A stretch of DNA of 12,239 nucleotides from JACDBD01 sp050743385 (GCA_050743385.1 JBOGFJ010000050.1:1-12239), one strand, 5' to 3'; positions 1 to 6,441 are shown, counted from the first letter of the stretch. Program-made: numbers and translations. The notes: generated from the sequence alone by a model not told the origin.

Positions 1-109
1 CGCGCTGCAGCAGGTCGCAGGCCTCCATCTCCTAGCCGGCGGCGGCGGGCTCCGCGCCCGCGGCCGCACCCAGCAGCAGCGACGCGAGGCACAGCGCGGC
101 GATCTTCAT
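1..109 (-). pseudogene. Secreted protein gene, 5' end only, with in-frame amber stop
   Basis: An ATG at 109-107 overlaps the coxG stop as ATGA, which suggests translational coupling. It opens 25 codons that look like a Sec signal peptide: MK, a hydrophobic core (IAALCLASLLLG), then AAAGA before EPAAAG. A TAG at 34-32 then ends the frame. The same frame continues without a stop to the window edge as EMEACDLLQR. That segment resembles the start of the mature part of small secreted actinobacterial proteins of the DUF3558 type, which have a Cys followed by Leu-Leu near the start. An ATG at 28-26 follows the stop, but its only purine-rich SD-like sequence abuts it, so independent initiation is unlikely. 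I read this as one gene broken by a nonsense change (or a base error), with only its first 36 codons visible. The family assignment rests on ten residues and is tentative. Confidence 0.5.
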
Positions 110-696
110 CGCACCAACAGGATCACGAGGACGATCACCGCGACCAGCACGACCGCGGCCGGGACGAGCCGTTTGAGCACGGGCGCGCCCGCGGTGCGCA
201 GGAGATCGACGGGTTCGACCGGTGCCGGCCGATCGTCCGTCTCGGGTGCGGCGCCGCCGAGGACGTTGGCCTCGAGGCACCGCACGAACTGCGCCAGCAA
301 CTTGCTGGACACGTCGGCCATCACGCCCCGCCCGAACTGCGCCACCTTCCCGGTCACCGTGACGTCGTTGTCGATGCTCACCTCGGTGCCGGCGCCGTCG
401 GCCGCGAGCGACATCGTGATCGTGGCGGAGGCGTTCCCCTGGCCGCGGGTGTCGCGACCCTGAGCCTCGATGACGGCGCGGTGCGCGTCGGCATCAGCCT
501 CGACGAGGCGGGCGGCGCCCTTGTACTGCGCGGTGATCGGGCCGACCTTCACCTTCACCACCCCGCGGTACTCCTCGCCCTCGACCTCCTGCAGCTCGGC
601 ACCGGGCATGCACGGCGCGATCCGCTCGATGTCGAGCAGTACGCGCCACGCCTCCTCGACGGGCACGTCGACGCGGAAGCGGTCCTCGATCTTCAT
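106..696 (-). CDS. coxG: CoxG-like SRPBCC protein with C-terminal membrane anchor
   Basis: This 196-residue protein belongs to the CO dehydrogenase subunit G (CoxG) branch of the SRPBCC/START-like fold. Residues 1-147 form the lipid-binding-type domain, opening MKIEDRFRVDVPVEEAW and carrying the typical CMPGAE (29-34) and YKG (58-60) blocks. An acidic, Pro-rich linker (about 150-165) follows, then a hydrophobic helix at about 178-195 that ends in a single Arg. That arrangement predicts a cytoplasmic domain tethered to the inner face of the membrane. Family members accompany molybdenum hydroxylases; recruitment of the enzyme to the membrane and handling of quinones have been proposed for them. 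The start is supported by GAGGA seven bases upstream, inside the end of the preceding gene, which stops 10 bases away. Its own stop overlaps the next ATG. Family assignment is firm; the partner enzyme is not fully present here. Confidence 0.88.
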   Translation of the reverse strand: MKIEDRFRVDVPVEEAWRVLLDIERIAPCMPGAELQEVEGEEYRGVVKVKVGPITAQYKGAARLVEADADAHRAVIEAQGRDTRGQGNASATITMSLAADGAGTEVSIDNDVTVTGKVAQFGRGVMADVSSKLLAQFVRCLEANVLGGAAPETDDRPAPVEPVDLLRTAGAPVLKRLVPAAVVLVAVIVLVILLVR

Positions 697-703
697 GCGG
701 CAG

Positions 704-708
704 TCCTC
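704..708 (-). promoter_or_regulatory. Ribosome binding site of coxG
   Basis: GAGGA sits seven bases before the coxG ATG and overlaps the stop codon of the upstream nucleotidyltransferase. This is a good Shine-Dalgarno match and fixes the coxG start. Confidence 0.6.
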
Positions 709-1309
709 ACGGGTCGGCGTCGAAGCGGCGTTCCAGGTCGGTCAGCGCTTCGAGCGTATCGACGTCGGCGGGCTCACCGGTGCCCGTGCAGTCGACCTCG
801 GTCACGTCATGGCGATCCATGAGGGCCTTCGCACCGACGTCGCCCCGGAGCTTGCGCGCTTCGGGCCACAGCGCACGCGCCAGCAGCACCGGGTTGCCGC
901 GCACCCCACCGTAGGTCGCGACGGCGAGGGACGCGCCGCCGCGATGCGCAGTCTCCAGACGCCGGTACGCGTCGGCGCCGACGAGTGGCTGGTCGGCGAG
1001 TCCGACACAGACGGCACCCACCTGCGACCAGGGGTGGAGGGCGACGAGCGCGGCATGGAGGCTGTGGGCGATGCCGCCGCGCCACCGGTGGGCGCGCACG
1101 ACTTCCACCCCTGGTGGCGCCACCCGCGCGACCGCCCGCCCCCGGTGGCCGACGACGAGCACGACCGGGCGCAGCTCGGTCGCCATCACGGCGTCGAGCG
1201 CCCAGGCGACCAGTGGCTTGTGCCGCAACGGCAGGAGCGGCTTGGGTCGCCGGCCACCGAGGCGCGCGCCGCGCCCGGCGGCGAGGATCGCGGCCGCGAC
1301 CTGGCTCAA
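707..1309 (-). CDS. MobA/MocA-like molybdenum cofactor nucleotidyltransferase
   Basis: This 200-residue protein is of the NTP-transferase (MobA-like) family that attaches CMP or GMP to molybdopterin in the cytoplasm. The N-terminal nucleotide loop reads LAAGRGARLGG (9-19) followed by KPLLPL (23-28). Further blocks are LADQP (105-109, metal-binding Asp), GNPVLL (138-143), GDVGAKALM (156-164) and DVDTLEAL (182-189). These resemble CTP:molybdopterin cytidylyltransferase (MocA) more than MobA of the DMSO-reductase pathway. The neighbouring CO-dehydrogenase-type genes also favour MCD cofactor, since that enzyme class uses it. I chose the TTG at 1309-1307, which overlaps the preceding TGA as TTGA and puts the glycine-rich loop at the usual distance from the N-terminus. 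No strong Shine-Dalgarno precedes it, so coupling to the FAD-subunit gene is likely. CMP versus GMP specificity is inferred. Confidence 0.82.
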   Translation of the reverse strand: MSQVAAAILAAGRGARLGGRRPKPLLPLRHKPLVAWALDAVMATELRPVVLVVGHRGRAVARVAPPGVEVVRAHRWRGGIAHSLHAALVALHPWSQVGAVCVGLADQPLVGADAYRRLETAHRGGASLAVATYGGVRGNPVLLARALWPEARKLRGDVGAKALMDRHDVTEVDCTGTGEPADVDTLEALTDLERRFDADP

Positions 1310-2124
1310 GCGGCGGCTTCGAGCGCCCGCCGGACGAGGACGCGAGCCAGGTGCTCGCGGAACTCGGGGGTGGCGTTGAGATCGGCGGGCGGCGCCGTGC
1401 CTTCGGCGGCACGCTCGGCCGCCTCGACCACCGATGCGCCGGCGGCGACGGCCTCCTCCACTGCCCGGGCCCGGAGGGGGGTACCGCCCATGTTCACGAG
1501 TGTGACCCGGGTCTCGCCGTTGCGCACGGCGAGCGCCCCGACGATCGCCCAGTCCTGCGCACGACGGTTGAACTTCTGGTACGAGAAGCGGGCGCCGGGC
1601 AGCTTCGGCACCCGGATCTCGGTCAGGAGCTCGTCGGGCGCGAGCGCGGTTTCGAGGAAGCCGTGGAAGAACTCGGCCGCGGCGATCTCGCGCTCGCCGC
1701 CCGGCCCCCGCACCGCGAACGTCGCGTCGAGGGCGAGGAGCGCGGCCGGGAGATCCGACGCCGGATCCCCGTGGGCGACCGAGCCCCCGAGCGTTCCACG
1801 GTGCCGCACCTGGTTGTCGCCGACCTCGGCCGCGACCGCCCGGAGCGGCGCGCACTCTGCCGCGAGGAGATCGCTGACCTCGAGGTCGCGATGGCGGGTG
1901 AGCGCGCCGATGACGACGTGATCGGCCGCGTCCCGCACGTACGACAACTCGCGCAGCCTGCCCACGTCGACGAGCACGGTCGGAGTCGCGAGTCGGAGCT
2001 TCATCAGCGGGAGGAGTGACATGCCGCCGGCCAGGAGCTTGGCGTCGTCGCCGTGCTCGGCGAGCGCCGCGAGGGCGGCGTCGGGCGAATCGGCGCGCAC
2101 GTACTCGAACGGCGCCGGGATCAC
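1306..2124 (-). CDS. coxM: FAD-binding subunit of a xanthine dehydrogenase/CO dehydrogenase-type enzyme
   Basis: This 272-residue protein matches the medium, FAD-binding subunit of molybdenum hydroxylases (CoxM/XdhB-like). It passes electrons from the iron-sulfur subunit to an acceptor. The N-terminal FAD-binding domain shows AGGMSLLPLMKLR (32-44) and TLGGSVAHGDPASDLPA (111-127), the two flavin-contact blocks of the family. The C-terminal CO_deh_flav_C-like domain covers about 170-270, with QDWAIVGALA inside it. The start is GTG at 2124-2122, sharing bases with the upstream TGA (GTGA), so the two subunits are translationally coupled. It is slightly shorter than typical CoxM (about 285-290), but both domains look complete. 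Whether the substrate is CO or another aldehyde or heterocycle is set by the large subunit, which is not seen here. The symbol is used in the family sense only. Confidence 0.87.
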   Translation of the reverse strand: MIPAPFEYVRADSPDAALAALAEHGDDAKLLAGGMSLLPLMKLRLATPTVLVDVGRLRELSYVRDAADHVVIGALTRHRDLEVSDLLAAECAPLRAVAAEVGDNQVRHRGTLGGSVAHGDPASDLPAALLALDATFAVRGPGGEREIAAAEFFHGFLETALAPDELLTEIRVPKLPGARFSYQKFNRRAQDWAIVGALAVRNGETRVTLVNMGGTPLRARAVEEAVAAGASVVEAAERAAEGTAPPADLNATPEFREHLARVLVRRALEAAA

Positions 2125-2600
2125 GTGTGGGTACCCGCGGCCGCCAACACCGCCCGCACGATGTTGTGATAGCCGGTGCAGCGGCAGAGGTTGCCCTCGA
2201 GGCCGAGGCGCACGTCGCGCTCGGTGGGTTCGGGGATCTCGTCGAGCAGCGACACCGTCGCCATCACCATTCCCGCCGTGCAGAAGCCGCATTGCAGACC
2301 GTGGTGCTCGCGGAACGCCGCCTGTACCGGATGGAGCCCGCCCTCGGGGGCGAGGCCCTCGATCGTGGTGACCTCGGAGCCGTCGGCCTGCACGGCCAGC
2401 ATCGTGCACGACTTCACCGACTCGCCGTCGACGAGCACGGTGCAGGCGCCGCACGACGAGGTGTCGCAGCCGATCTTCGTGCCCGTGAGCCCCACCGCCT
2501 CGCGGAGGTACTGCACGAGCAGCAGACGCGGCTCGACGTCGTTCTCGTGCGCGACGCCGTTCACGCCCACCCGGATCTGCACGGCCGGCACTCTAGTCAC
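2121..2600 (-). CDS. coxS: 2Fe-2S subunit of a xanthine dehydrogenase/CO dehydrogenase-type enzyme
   Basis: This small iron-sulfur subunit (159 residues, normal length) carries two 2Fe-2S clusters between the molybdenum site and FAD. The N-terminal plant-ferredoxin-type cluster uses C45, C50, C53 and C65 (GCDTSSCGACTV and KSC). The C-terminal helical cluster uses C104, C107, C139 and C141 (QCGFCTAGM and GNLCRCTGYHNIV). All eight ligands are present. The start is uncertain: a strong GGAGGG at 2608-2603 lies only two bases before the GTG at 2600 but eleven before the in-frame GTG at 2591, which would give 156 residues. It overlaps the FAD-subunit gene by GTGA. A 75-base gap separates it from the PPOX gene upstream, so it probably begins its own transcription or translation unit. 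Confidence 0.9.
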   Translation of the reverse strand: MTRVPAVQIRVGVNGVAHENDVEPRLLLVQYLREAVGLTGTKIGCDTSSCGACTVLVDGESVKSCTMLAVQADGSEVTTIEGLAPEGGLHPVQAAFREHHGLQCGFCTAGMVMATVSLLDEIPEPTERDVRLGLEGNLCRCTGYHNIVRAVLAAAGTHT

Positions 2601-2602
2601 GG

Positions 2603-2608
2603 CCCTCC
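2603..2608 (-). promoter_or_regulatory. Ribosome binding site before the 2Fe-2S subunit gene
   Basis: GGAGGG is the best Shine-Dalgarno match in the gap 2601-2675. Its spacing is 2 bases to the GTG at 2600 and 11 to the GTG at 2591. It supports initiation here but leaves the exact start open. Confidence 0.5.
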
Positions 2609-2675
2609 ACGAGTTGGGTCGGAAGCCGGTGCCCGGCGCGGGTTTCTGACCAACCGGCCGGTGGAGTGGGGCCTC

Positions 2676-3086
2676 TCAGCCGCTGCGGTCGGGGCCGGCG
2701 CGGGCGAGGGCGATGCGCACGAGCACGCGGCGCTCGCGCTCCATGGCGCCGCGGTAGTCGTCCCAGTCGGGGTGCTCGCCCGAGATCGACCGGTAGTAAC
2801 GGACGAGGCCGTCCATCGCCTCGGGGAGCGACACGATCGTGGCGCGGCCGTCGACCTGTACCCACTGGCCGTAGAAGCCGTCGCTGATGACGCACAGCGA
2901 CACTGCCGGGTCACGCCGGAGGTTCTTGGTCTTCATAGCCGTCTCCCGGGTCGAGACGACCACGAGCCCTTCGTCGTCGACGCCACAGGCGACAGGCGAG
3001 AGCTGCGGGCTCCCGTCTCCCCGCCGGGTGGCCATCACCGCACGGTGGTGGTCGCGGATGAACTCGCGCGCCTGGTCGAGCTCCAC
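2676..3086 (-). CDS. PPOX-class oxidoreductase, probably F420-dependent (TIGR03618-like)
   Basis: This 136-residue protein has the split beta-barrel fold of the pyridoxamine-phosphate-oxidase superfamily. The signature blocks are AVMATRRGDGSPQLSPVACG (16-35), then VVVSTRETAMKTKNLRRDP (42-60) and VSLCVISDG (62-70), where family members grip the cofactor. The tail HPDWDDYRGAM (105-115) is usual in the F420-binding Rv1155-like subgroup. The substrate is unknown. The GTG start at 3086-3084 shares its G with the yebC TAG (TAGTG). GAGGTG lies eight bases upstream, inside the last codons of yebC, so it is cotranslated with yebC. It sits close to PdxS/PdxT but lacks the length (about 200+ residues) of true PdxH, so I do not call it a pyridoxamine-phosphate oxidase. 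Cofactor assignment is inferred from the subgroup. Confidence 0.82.
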   Translation of the reverse strand: MELDQAREFIRDHHRAVMATRRGDGSPQLSPVACGVDDEGLVVVSTRETAMKTKNLRRDPAVSLCVISDGFYGQWVQVDGRATIVSLPEAMDGLVRYYRSISGEHPDWDDYRGAMERERRVLVRIALARAGPDRSG

Positions 3087-3838
3087 TACGCCATCACCTC
3101 TTGGAGGAGGTCGTCGGGGATGTCGAAGTTGGCGAACACGGCCTGGACGTCGTCGTGCTCCTCGAGGGCGTCGATGAGCCGCAGCACCGGGCGGGCCGAT
3201 CCTTCGTCGCGCAGCGCCACCGTCTGCGCCGGCAGCATCGTGAGGTCTGCGCTCGTCACGGCGATGCCGGCGGCCTCGATCGCGGTTCTGACCGCGTGGA
3301 GATCGGTCGGGCCGGTTGTCACTTGCCACGTGTCGCCCTGATCGGTGATGTCCTCGGCGCCGGCGTCGAGCGCTGCCAGCATGAGGTCGTCCTCGGTGGC
3401 CGCACCCTTCTCGAGGATGATCACGCCCTTACGCTCGAACTGCCACGCCACCGCGCCCGGCTGCGCGAGTGAACCGCCGTGGCGGGTGAAGAGGTTCTTC
3501 ACCTCGGCGCCCGTCCGGTTGCGGTTGTCGGTCAGGCACTCGACGTAGAGGGCGACGCCGTTGGGCGCGTAACCCTCGTAGCTCATCGTCTCGTAGCGCA
3601 CACCCTCGAGCTCGCCGGTACCGCGCTTGACGGCGCGTTCGATCGTGTCGAGCGGCACCGAGCTGTCGCGCGCCTTCTGCACCGTCGTGCGCAGCGTGGC
3701 GTTGGAATCGGCGTCGCCGCCGCCCTCTCGCGCCGCCACCTCGATCTGCTTGATCAGCTTGGCGAAGAGCTTCCCGCGAGCCTTGTCGGCCGCCCCCTTC
3801 TTGTGCTTGATCGAATGCCACTTGGAATGACCGCTCAT
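3086..3838 (-). CDS. yebC: YebC/PmpR/TACO1 family protein
   Basis: This 250-residue protein is a complete YebC family member of standard length. It opens with the family signature SGHSKWHSIKHKKGAADK (2-19), followed by the helical ring region, YEGYAPNGVALYVECLTDN (about 110-128) and RNRTGAEVKNLF. Family members were long described as transcriptional regulators. More recent work on YebC and mitochondrial TACO1 supports a role on the ribosome, helping translation through proline-rich stretches. The ATG overlaps the pdxT stop as ATGA, and GAGGTGG lies four bases upstream, so the start is well supported. pdxT-yebC adjacency is also known in mycobacteria (Rv2604c-Rv2603c). In many actinobacteria ruvC follows; here a PPOX gene follows instead. 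The generic family call is firm; the molecular role in this organism is inferred. Confidence 0.95.
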   Translation of the reverse strand: MSGHSKWHSIKHKKGAADKARGKLFAKLIKQIEVAAREGGGDADSNATLRTTVQKARDSSVPLDTIERAVKRGTGELEGVRYETMSYEGYAPNGVALYVECLTDNRNRTGAEVKNLFTRHGGSLAQPGAVAWQFERKGVIILEKGAATEDDLMLAALDAGAEDITDQGDTWQVTTGPTDLHAVRTAIEAAGIAVTSADLTMLPAQTVALRDEGSARPVLRLIDALEEHDDVQAVFANFDIPDDLLQEVMA

Positions 3839-4413
3839 GCGTCCACCTCGCTGAGGAACCGTTGGTGCAGACGAAGATCGCCCGAGAGCTCGGGATGGAA
3901 CGTCGCCGCCCATACGCGACCCTGGCGCACGAGCACCGGGCGGTCGTGATGGGCGGCGAGCACGTCGACGGCGGGACCGACGCTGGCGACGACGGGTGAA
4001 CGGATGAACACGCCTGGGAACGCCCCGTCGATGCCCGCGACGTCGAGCGTGGCCTCGAACGACTCGCGCTGGCGTCCGTAGGCGTTCCGTTGCACGACGC
4101 AGTCGAGGGCGTCGAGGGCGCCTGCGTACGAATTGCCGTGTTGGTCTTCGACGCGGTGCGCCAGCAGGATCAGCCCGGCGCAGGTGCCGAACACCGCCAG
4201 CCCGTCTGCGATCCGCGCGCACAGGGGCTCGGTGAGGGCGGAGCCCTCGAGGAGCTTCGTGATCGTGGTCGACTCGCCACCGGGAAGGAACAGCGCGTCG
4301 ACACCGTTCAGGTGAGCGGGGACGCGCACCTCGACGACGTCCGTGCCGAGGGCGTCGAGCACCTCAGCGTGCTCGCGGAACGCTCCTTGGAGCGCGAGGA
4401 CCCCGGCCTTCAT
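3835..4413 (-). CDS. pdxT: Pyridoxal 5'-phosphate synthase glutaminase subunit PdxT
   Basis: This class I glutamine amidotransferase (192 residues) hydrolyses glutamine and channels ammonia to PdxS for de novo pyridoxal 5'-phosphate synthesis in the cytoplasm. Visible motifs are VLALQGAFREH (5-15), FLPGGEST (42-49), the nucleophile elbow FGTCAGLILLA (75-85) with C78, NAYGRQRESFE (110-120), and ATFHPELSGD (170-179) with H173 and E175 completing the triad. The usual FIRAP block reads FIRSP (136-140), a conservative change. The ATG at 4413 lies 27 bases after the pdxS stop with only a weak upstream SD. The gene ends in an ATGA overlap with yebC. Catalytic residues are all present, so it should be active. 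Confidence 0.96.
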   Translation of the reverse strand: MKAGVLALQGAFREHAEVLDALGTDVVEVRVPAHLNGVDALFLPGGESTTITKLLEGSALTEPLCARIADGLAVFGTCAGLILLAHRVEDQHGNSYAGALDALDCVVQRNAYGRQRESFEATLDVAGIDGAFPGVFIRSPVVASVGPAVDVLAAHHDRPVLVRQGRVWAATFHPELSGDLRLHQRFLSEVDA

Positions 4414-4440
4414 GGCCTGGAGGTCTCCGCTCGGCCATGG

Positions 4441-5334
4441 CTACCAGCCCCGCTCGGACAGCTTGATGTCGACCGAGCCGGCTTCCTGGCCCCGCATCGG
4501 GTCGCCGAGGCCGCGCGACACCTTGGCCACGATCGCGGGCTCGGCGTAGTGGGTGGTCGCCTCGACGATGGCCTTGGCGCGCGGCGCAGGGTCGGCACTC
4601 TTGAAGATCCCGCTCCCCACGAACACGGCCTGCGCGCCCAGCTGCATGACGAGCGCGGCGTCGGCGGGCGTGGCGATCCCGCCGGCGCAGAACAACGGCA
4701 CGGGCAGCTCGCCTCGCTCCGCCACCTCCACGACGAGATCGACCGGCGCCCGCAGCTCCTTCGCGGCCGCGAACCGCTCGGGTTCGTCGGCGACGGTGAG
4801 CCGGCGGATGTCGCCGAGGATGCTGCGCAAGTGGCGCACGGCTTCCTTGATGTCGCCGGTGCCGGCTTCGCCCTTCGAGCGGATCATGGCGGCGCCCTCG
4901 GAGATGCGGCGCAACGCCTCGCCCAAGTTGGTGGCGCCGCACACGAACGGGACGGTGAAGCCCCACTTGTCGACGTGGTGGGCCTCGTCGGCGGGCGTGA
5001 GCACCTCGCTCTCGTCGACGTAGTCGACGCCGAGCGACTCGAGCACCTGTGCCTCGGCGAAGTGGCCGATCCGGCACTTCGCCATCACCGGGATGGTCAC
5101 GGCCTGCTGGATGCCCTCGACCATGACGGGATCGCTCATGCGGGCGACGCCGCCGTCACGGCGAATGTCTGCAGGGACCCGCTCGAGCGCCATCACCGCC
5201 GCCGCGCCCGCGTCTTCGGCGATCTTGGCGTGCTCCGGGGTGACGACGTCCATGATGACGCCGCCTCGCAGCATCTCGGCGAGGCCCCGCTTGACCCGAG
5301 CGGTGCCCGTAGTGCGATCGGAAGGGGAAGCCAT
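4441..5334 (-). CDS. pdxS: Pyridoxal 5'-phosphate synthase lyase subunit PdxS
   Basis: This TIM-barrel synthase subunit (297 residues, normal length) forms pyridoxal 5'-phosphate from a pentose phosphate, glyceraldehyde 3-phosphate and ammonia supplied by PdxT. The catalytic residues are in place: D29 in VIMDV, K86 in VMAKCRIGHF, and K154 in SKGEAGTGD, matching D24, K81 and K149 of the Bacillus enzyme with a constant offset of five. Phosphate-binding blocks GEAGTGDIKEA and CAGGIATPADAAL plus GSGIFKS are intact. I chose ATG at 5334-5332 over the adjacent in-frame TTG at 5337. No Shine-Dalgarno precedes it, but a TACACT box sits eight bases upstream, which suggests a leaderless transcript starting at or next to the ATG. 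It heads the pdxS-pdxT-yebC-PPOX unit, 18 bases after the DUF3048 gene. Confidence 0.97.
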   Translation of the reverse strand: MASPSDRTTGTARVKRGLAEMLRGGVIMDVVTPEHAKIAEDAGAAAVMALERVPADIRRDGGVARMSDPVMVEGIQQAVTIPVMAKCRIGHFAEAQVLESLGVDYVDESEVLTPADEAHHVDKWGFTVPFVCGATNLGEALRRISEGAAMIRSKGEAGTGDIKEAVRHLRSILGDIRRLTVADEPERFAAAKELRAPVDLVVEVAERGELPVPLFCAGGIATPADAALVMQLGAQAVFVGSGIFKSADPAPRAKAIVEATTHYAEPAIVAKVSRGLGDPMRGQEAGSVDIKLSERGW

Positions 5335-5342
5335 CAATCCGT

Positions 5343-5348
5343 AGTGTA
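5343..5348 (-). promoter_or_regulatory. Candidate -10 box for a leaderless pdxS transcript
   Basis: TACACT (a TANNNT type -10) ends eight bases before the pdxS ATG. A transcript would then start at or within a base or two of the start codon. The absence of any SD before pdxS agrees with this. No clear -35 is visible 17 bases upstream, as is often the case for actinobacterial leaderless promoters. Confidence 0.4.
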
Positions 5349-5352
5349 CGTC

Positions 5353-6441
5353 TTACTCGGCCTTCTTCTTCTTGGGCTTCTCGGTCGTGGTCGGCGGTGC
5401 GGTCGTCGGCGGTGGGGGTGGCGGCGGTGGCGCCGGCACGACGTCGACCGCGGCGCCGAGCGGCACCAGCTCCACCCACGTCGGCCCGGGCGTCAGCTTG
5501 ATCGGCTGACCGGCGGCGTCGACGAACTGGGTGATCTGCTCGCGGACCGGGCGGATCCAGCGGCCGCGCACCAGCTGGCCGCCGGAGAAGATCCACGCGT
5601 CGCCCTCTCCGACCGTGTTGCCCTGGCTGTAGCCGGGATAGTCGATGAACTGCACGACGACGTTCACCGGCGCCACCTGCGCCCCCGACGCGGTCAGGAA
5701 CGGGTCCAACCCGTAGGAGCGCAACCACGTGTTGGTCGAGGGGTCGTACGTCCAGGTCGGGTCGTAGCCGGCCTGGAAGCCGACCCGCGCCGCGAGCACG
5801 GCCTCGCCGACGATCGTCTCCCCGGGAGCGAGGTAGGTGAACAGTGCGGGCGGCGGGGCCGGCTGGCCGCCGCGGTCGAACAGCGGCTGCCCGTAGCCGA
5901 AAAGGTTGTGGGGCGCGGCCCTGCCGCCGTCACGGAACATCGCGGTGCCGGTCGCGCTCTCGTCGACCGGGTTCACCGGCGCTTCACGGATGGCGGCGTC
6001 GGGCCCGGGCGCGCCACCCGAGTAGGCGAAGACGCCGCCAAGTGGCCACACGATGTACGGGTCCATATCGCGCACCGACCGGATCGGACCGACGACGTCG
6101 GGCACGATCGAGTTGTACAGCACCAGGAACCGGGTGATGCCGCCCTCCACCACCTCCTCGTACACGACGTCGGCCAGCTCGAGCCCGGCCTGGGGACGAG
6201 CGTCGGGTGCGTTCTCGATCTTGACGTTCAGCACCGGGCGCGCCAGCGAGGCACCGGACGGATCGACGACACCGGTGAGCGGCGCGACCGGAGGAGGAGG
6301 CGGCGGGGGCATCGTCGTGGTCGTCGTCTCCGGGCTCTCCTTCCTGGCCGTGGGCTTGTCGTCACCGCCGTCCCCGCTGCACGCGGCGACCCCGACGGCC
6401 GCGAGAGCGGTGACCGCGAGCAGCGAGAGGGCGCGGCGCAT
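5353..6441 (-). CDS. DUF3048 domain lipoprotein, copy 1 (downstream copy)
   Basis: This 362-residue secreted lipoprotein belongs to the YerB/DUF3048 family, whose function is unknown. It starts MRRALSLLAV and has a lipobox VAAC with lipidated C21. A Thr-rich linker ending in seven consecutive prolines (45-51) precedes the DUF3048 domain, marked by PVAPLTG, ADVVYEEVVEGGITRF (90-105), VGPIRSVRDMDP (117-128) and FAYSGGAP (138-145). The C-terminal half carries GEGDAWIF, LVRGRWIRP, AGQPIKL and TWVELVP, the DUF3048_C pattern. The end is unusual: eight prolines in a row, a Thr-rich stretch, then a basic tail KPKKKKAE, which might contact cell-wall polymers. Its ATG shares a base with the stop of copy 2 (TGATG) and has no SD, so it probably depends on termination-reinitiation. 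The family call is firm. Confidence 0.9.
   Translation of the reverse strand: MRRALSLLAVTALAAVGVAACSGDGGDDKPTARKESPETTTTTMPPPPPPPVAPLTGVVDPSGASLARPVLNVKIENAPDARPQAGLELADVVYEEVVEGGITRFLVLYNSIVPDVVGPIRSVRDMDPYIVWPLGGVFAYSGGAPGPDAAIREAPVNPVDESATGTAMFRDGGRAAPHNLFGYGQPLFDRGGQPAPPPALFTYLAPGETIVGEAVLAARVGFQAGYDPTWTYDPSTNTWLRSYGLDPFLTASGAQVAPVNVVVQFIDYPGYSQGNTVGEGDAWIFSGGQLVRGRWIRPVREQITQFVDAAGQPIKLTPGPTWVELVPLGAAVDVVPAPPPPPPPPTTAPPTTTEKPKKKKAE

Noticed and set aside
110..280. N-terminal extension of the secreted-protein frame into coxG
   Set aside because: Its Arg-rich sequence is a shadow of coxG; the ATG at 109 begins a clean signal peptide and overlaps the coxG stop as ATGA.
1310..1855. N-terminal extension of the MocA-like frame
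   Set aside because: The extension is Arg/Gly-rich and lies wholly within the FAD-subunit gene; the TTG at 1309 puts the nucleotide loop at the normal position.
470..1921. Plus-strand open frame of 483 codons
   Set aside because: Antisense to coxG, the MocA-like gene and coxM, which are motif-supported and chained by overlaps.
2653..2662. Ten-base palindrome ACCGGCCGGT between the PPOX gene and coxS
   Set aside because: Short and made of GC-rich dinucleotides that recur by chance in this composition; no second copy seen in the gap, so not called an operator.
2676..3086. PPOX gene as PdxH completing the vitamin B6 cluster
   Set aside because: At 136 residues it is much shorter than PdxH and matches the F420-type subgroup; PdxS/PdxT make pyridoxal phosphate directly and need no PdxH for that.
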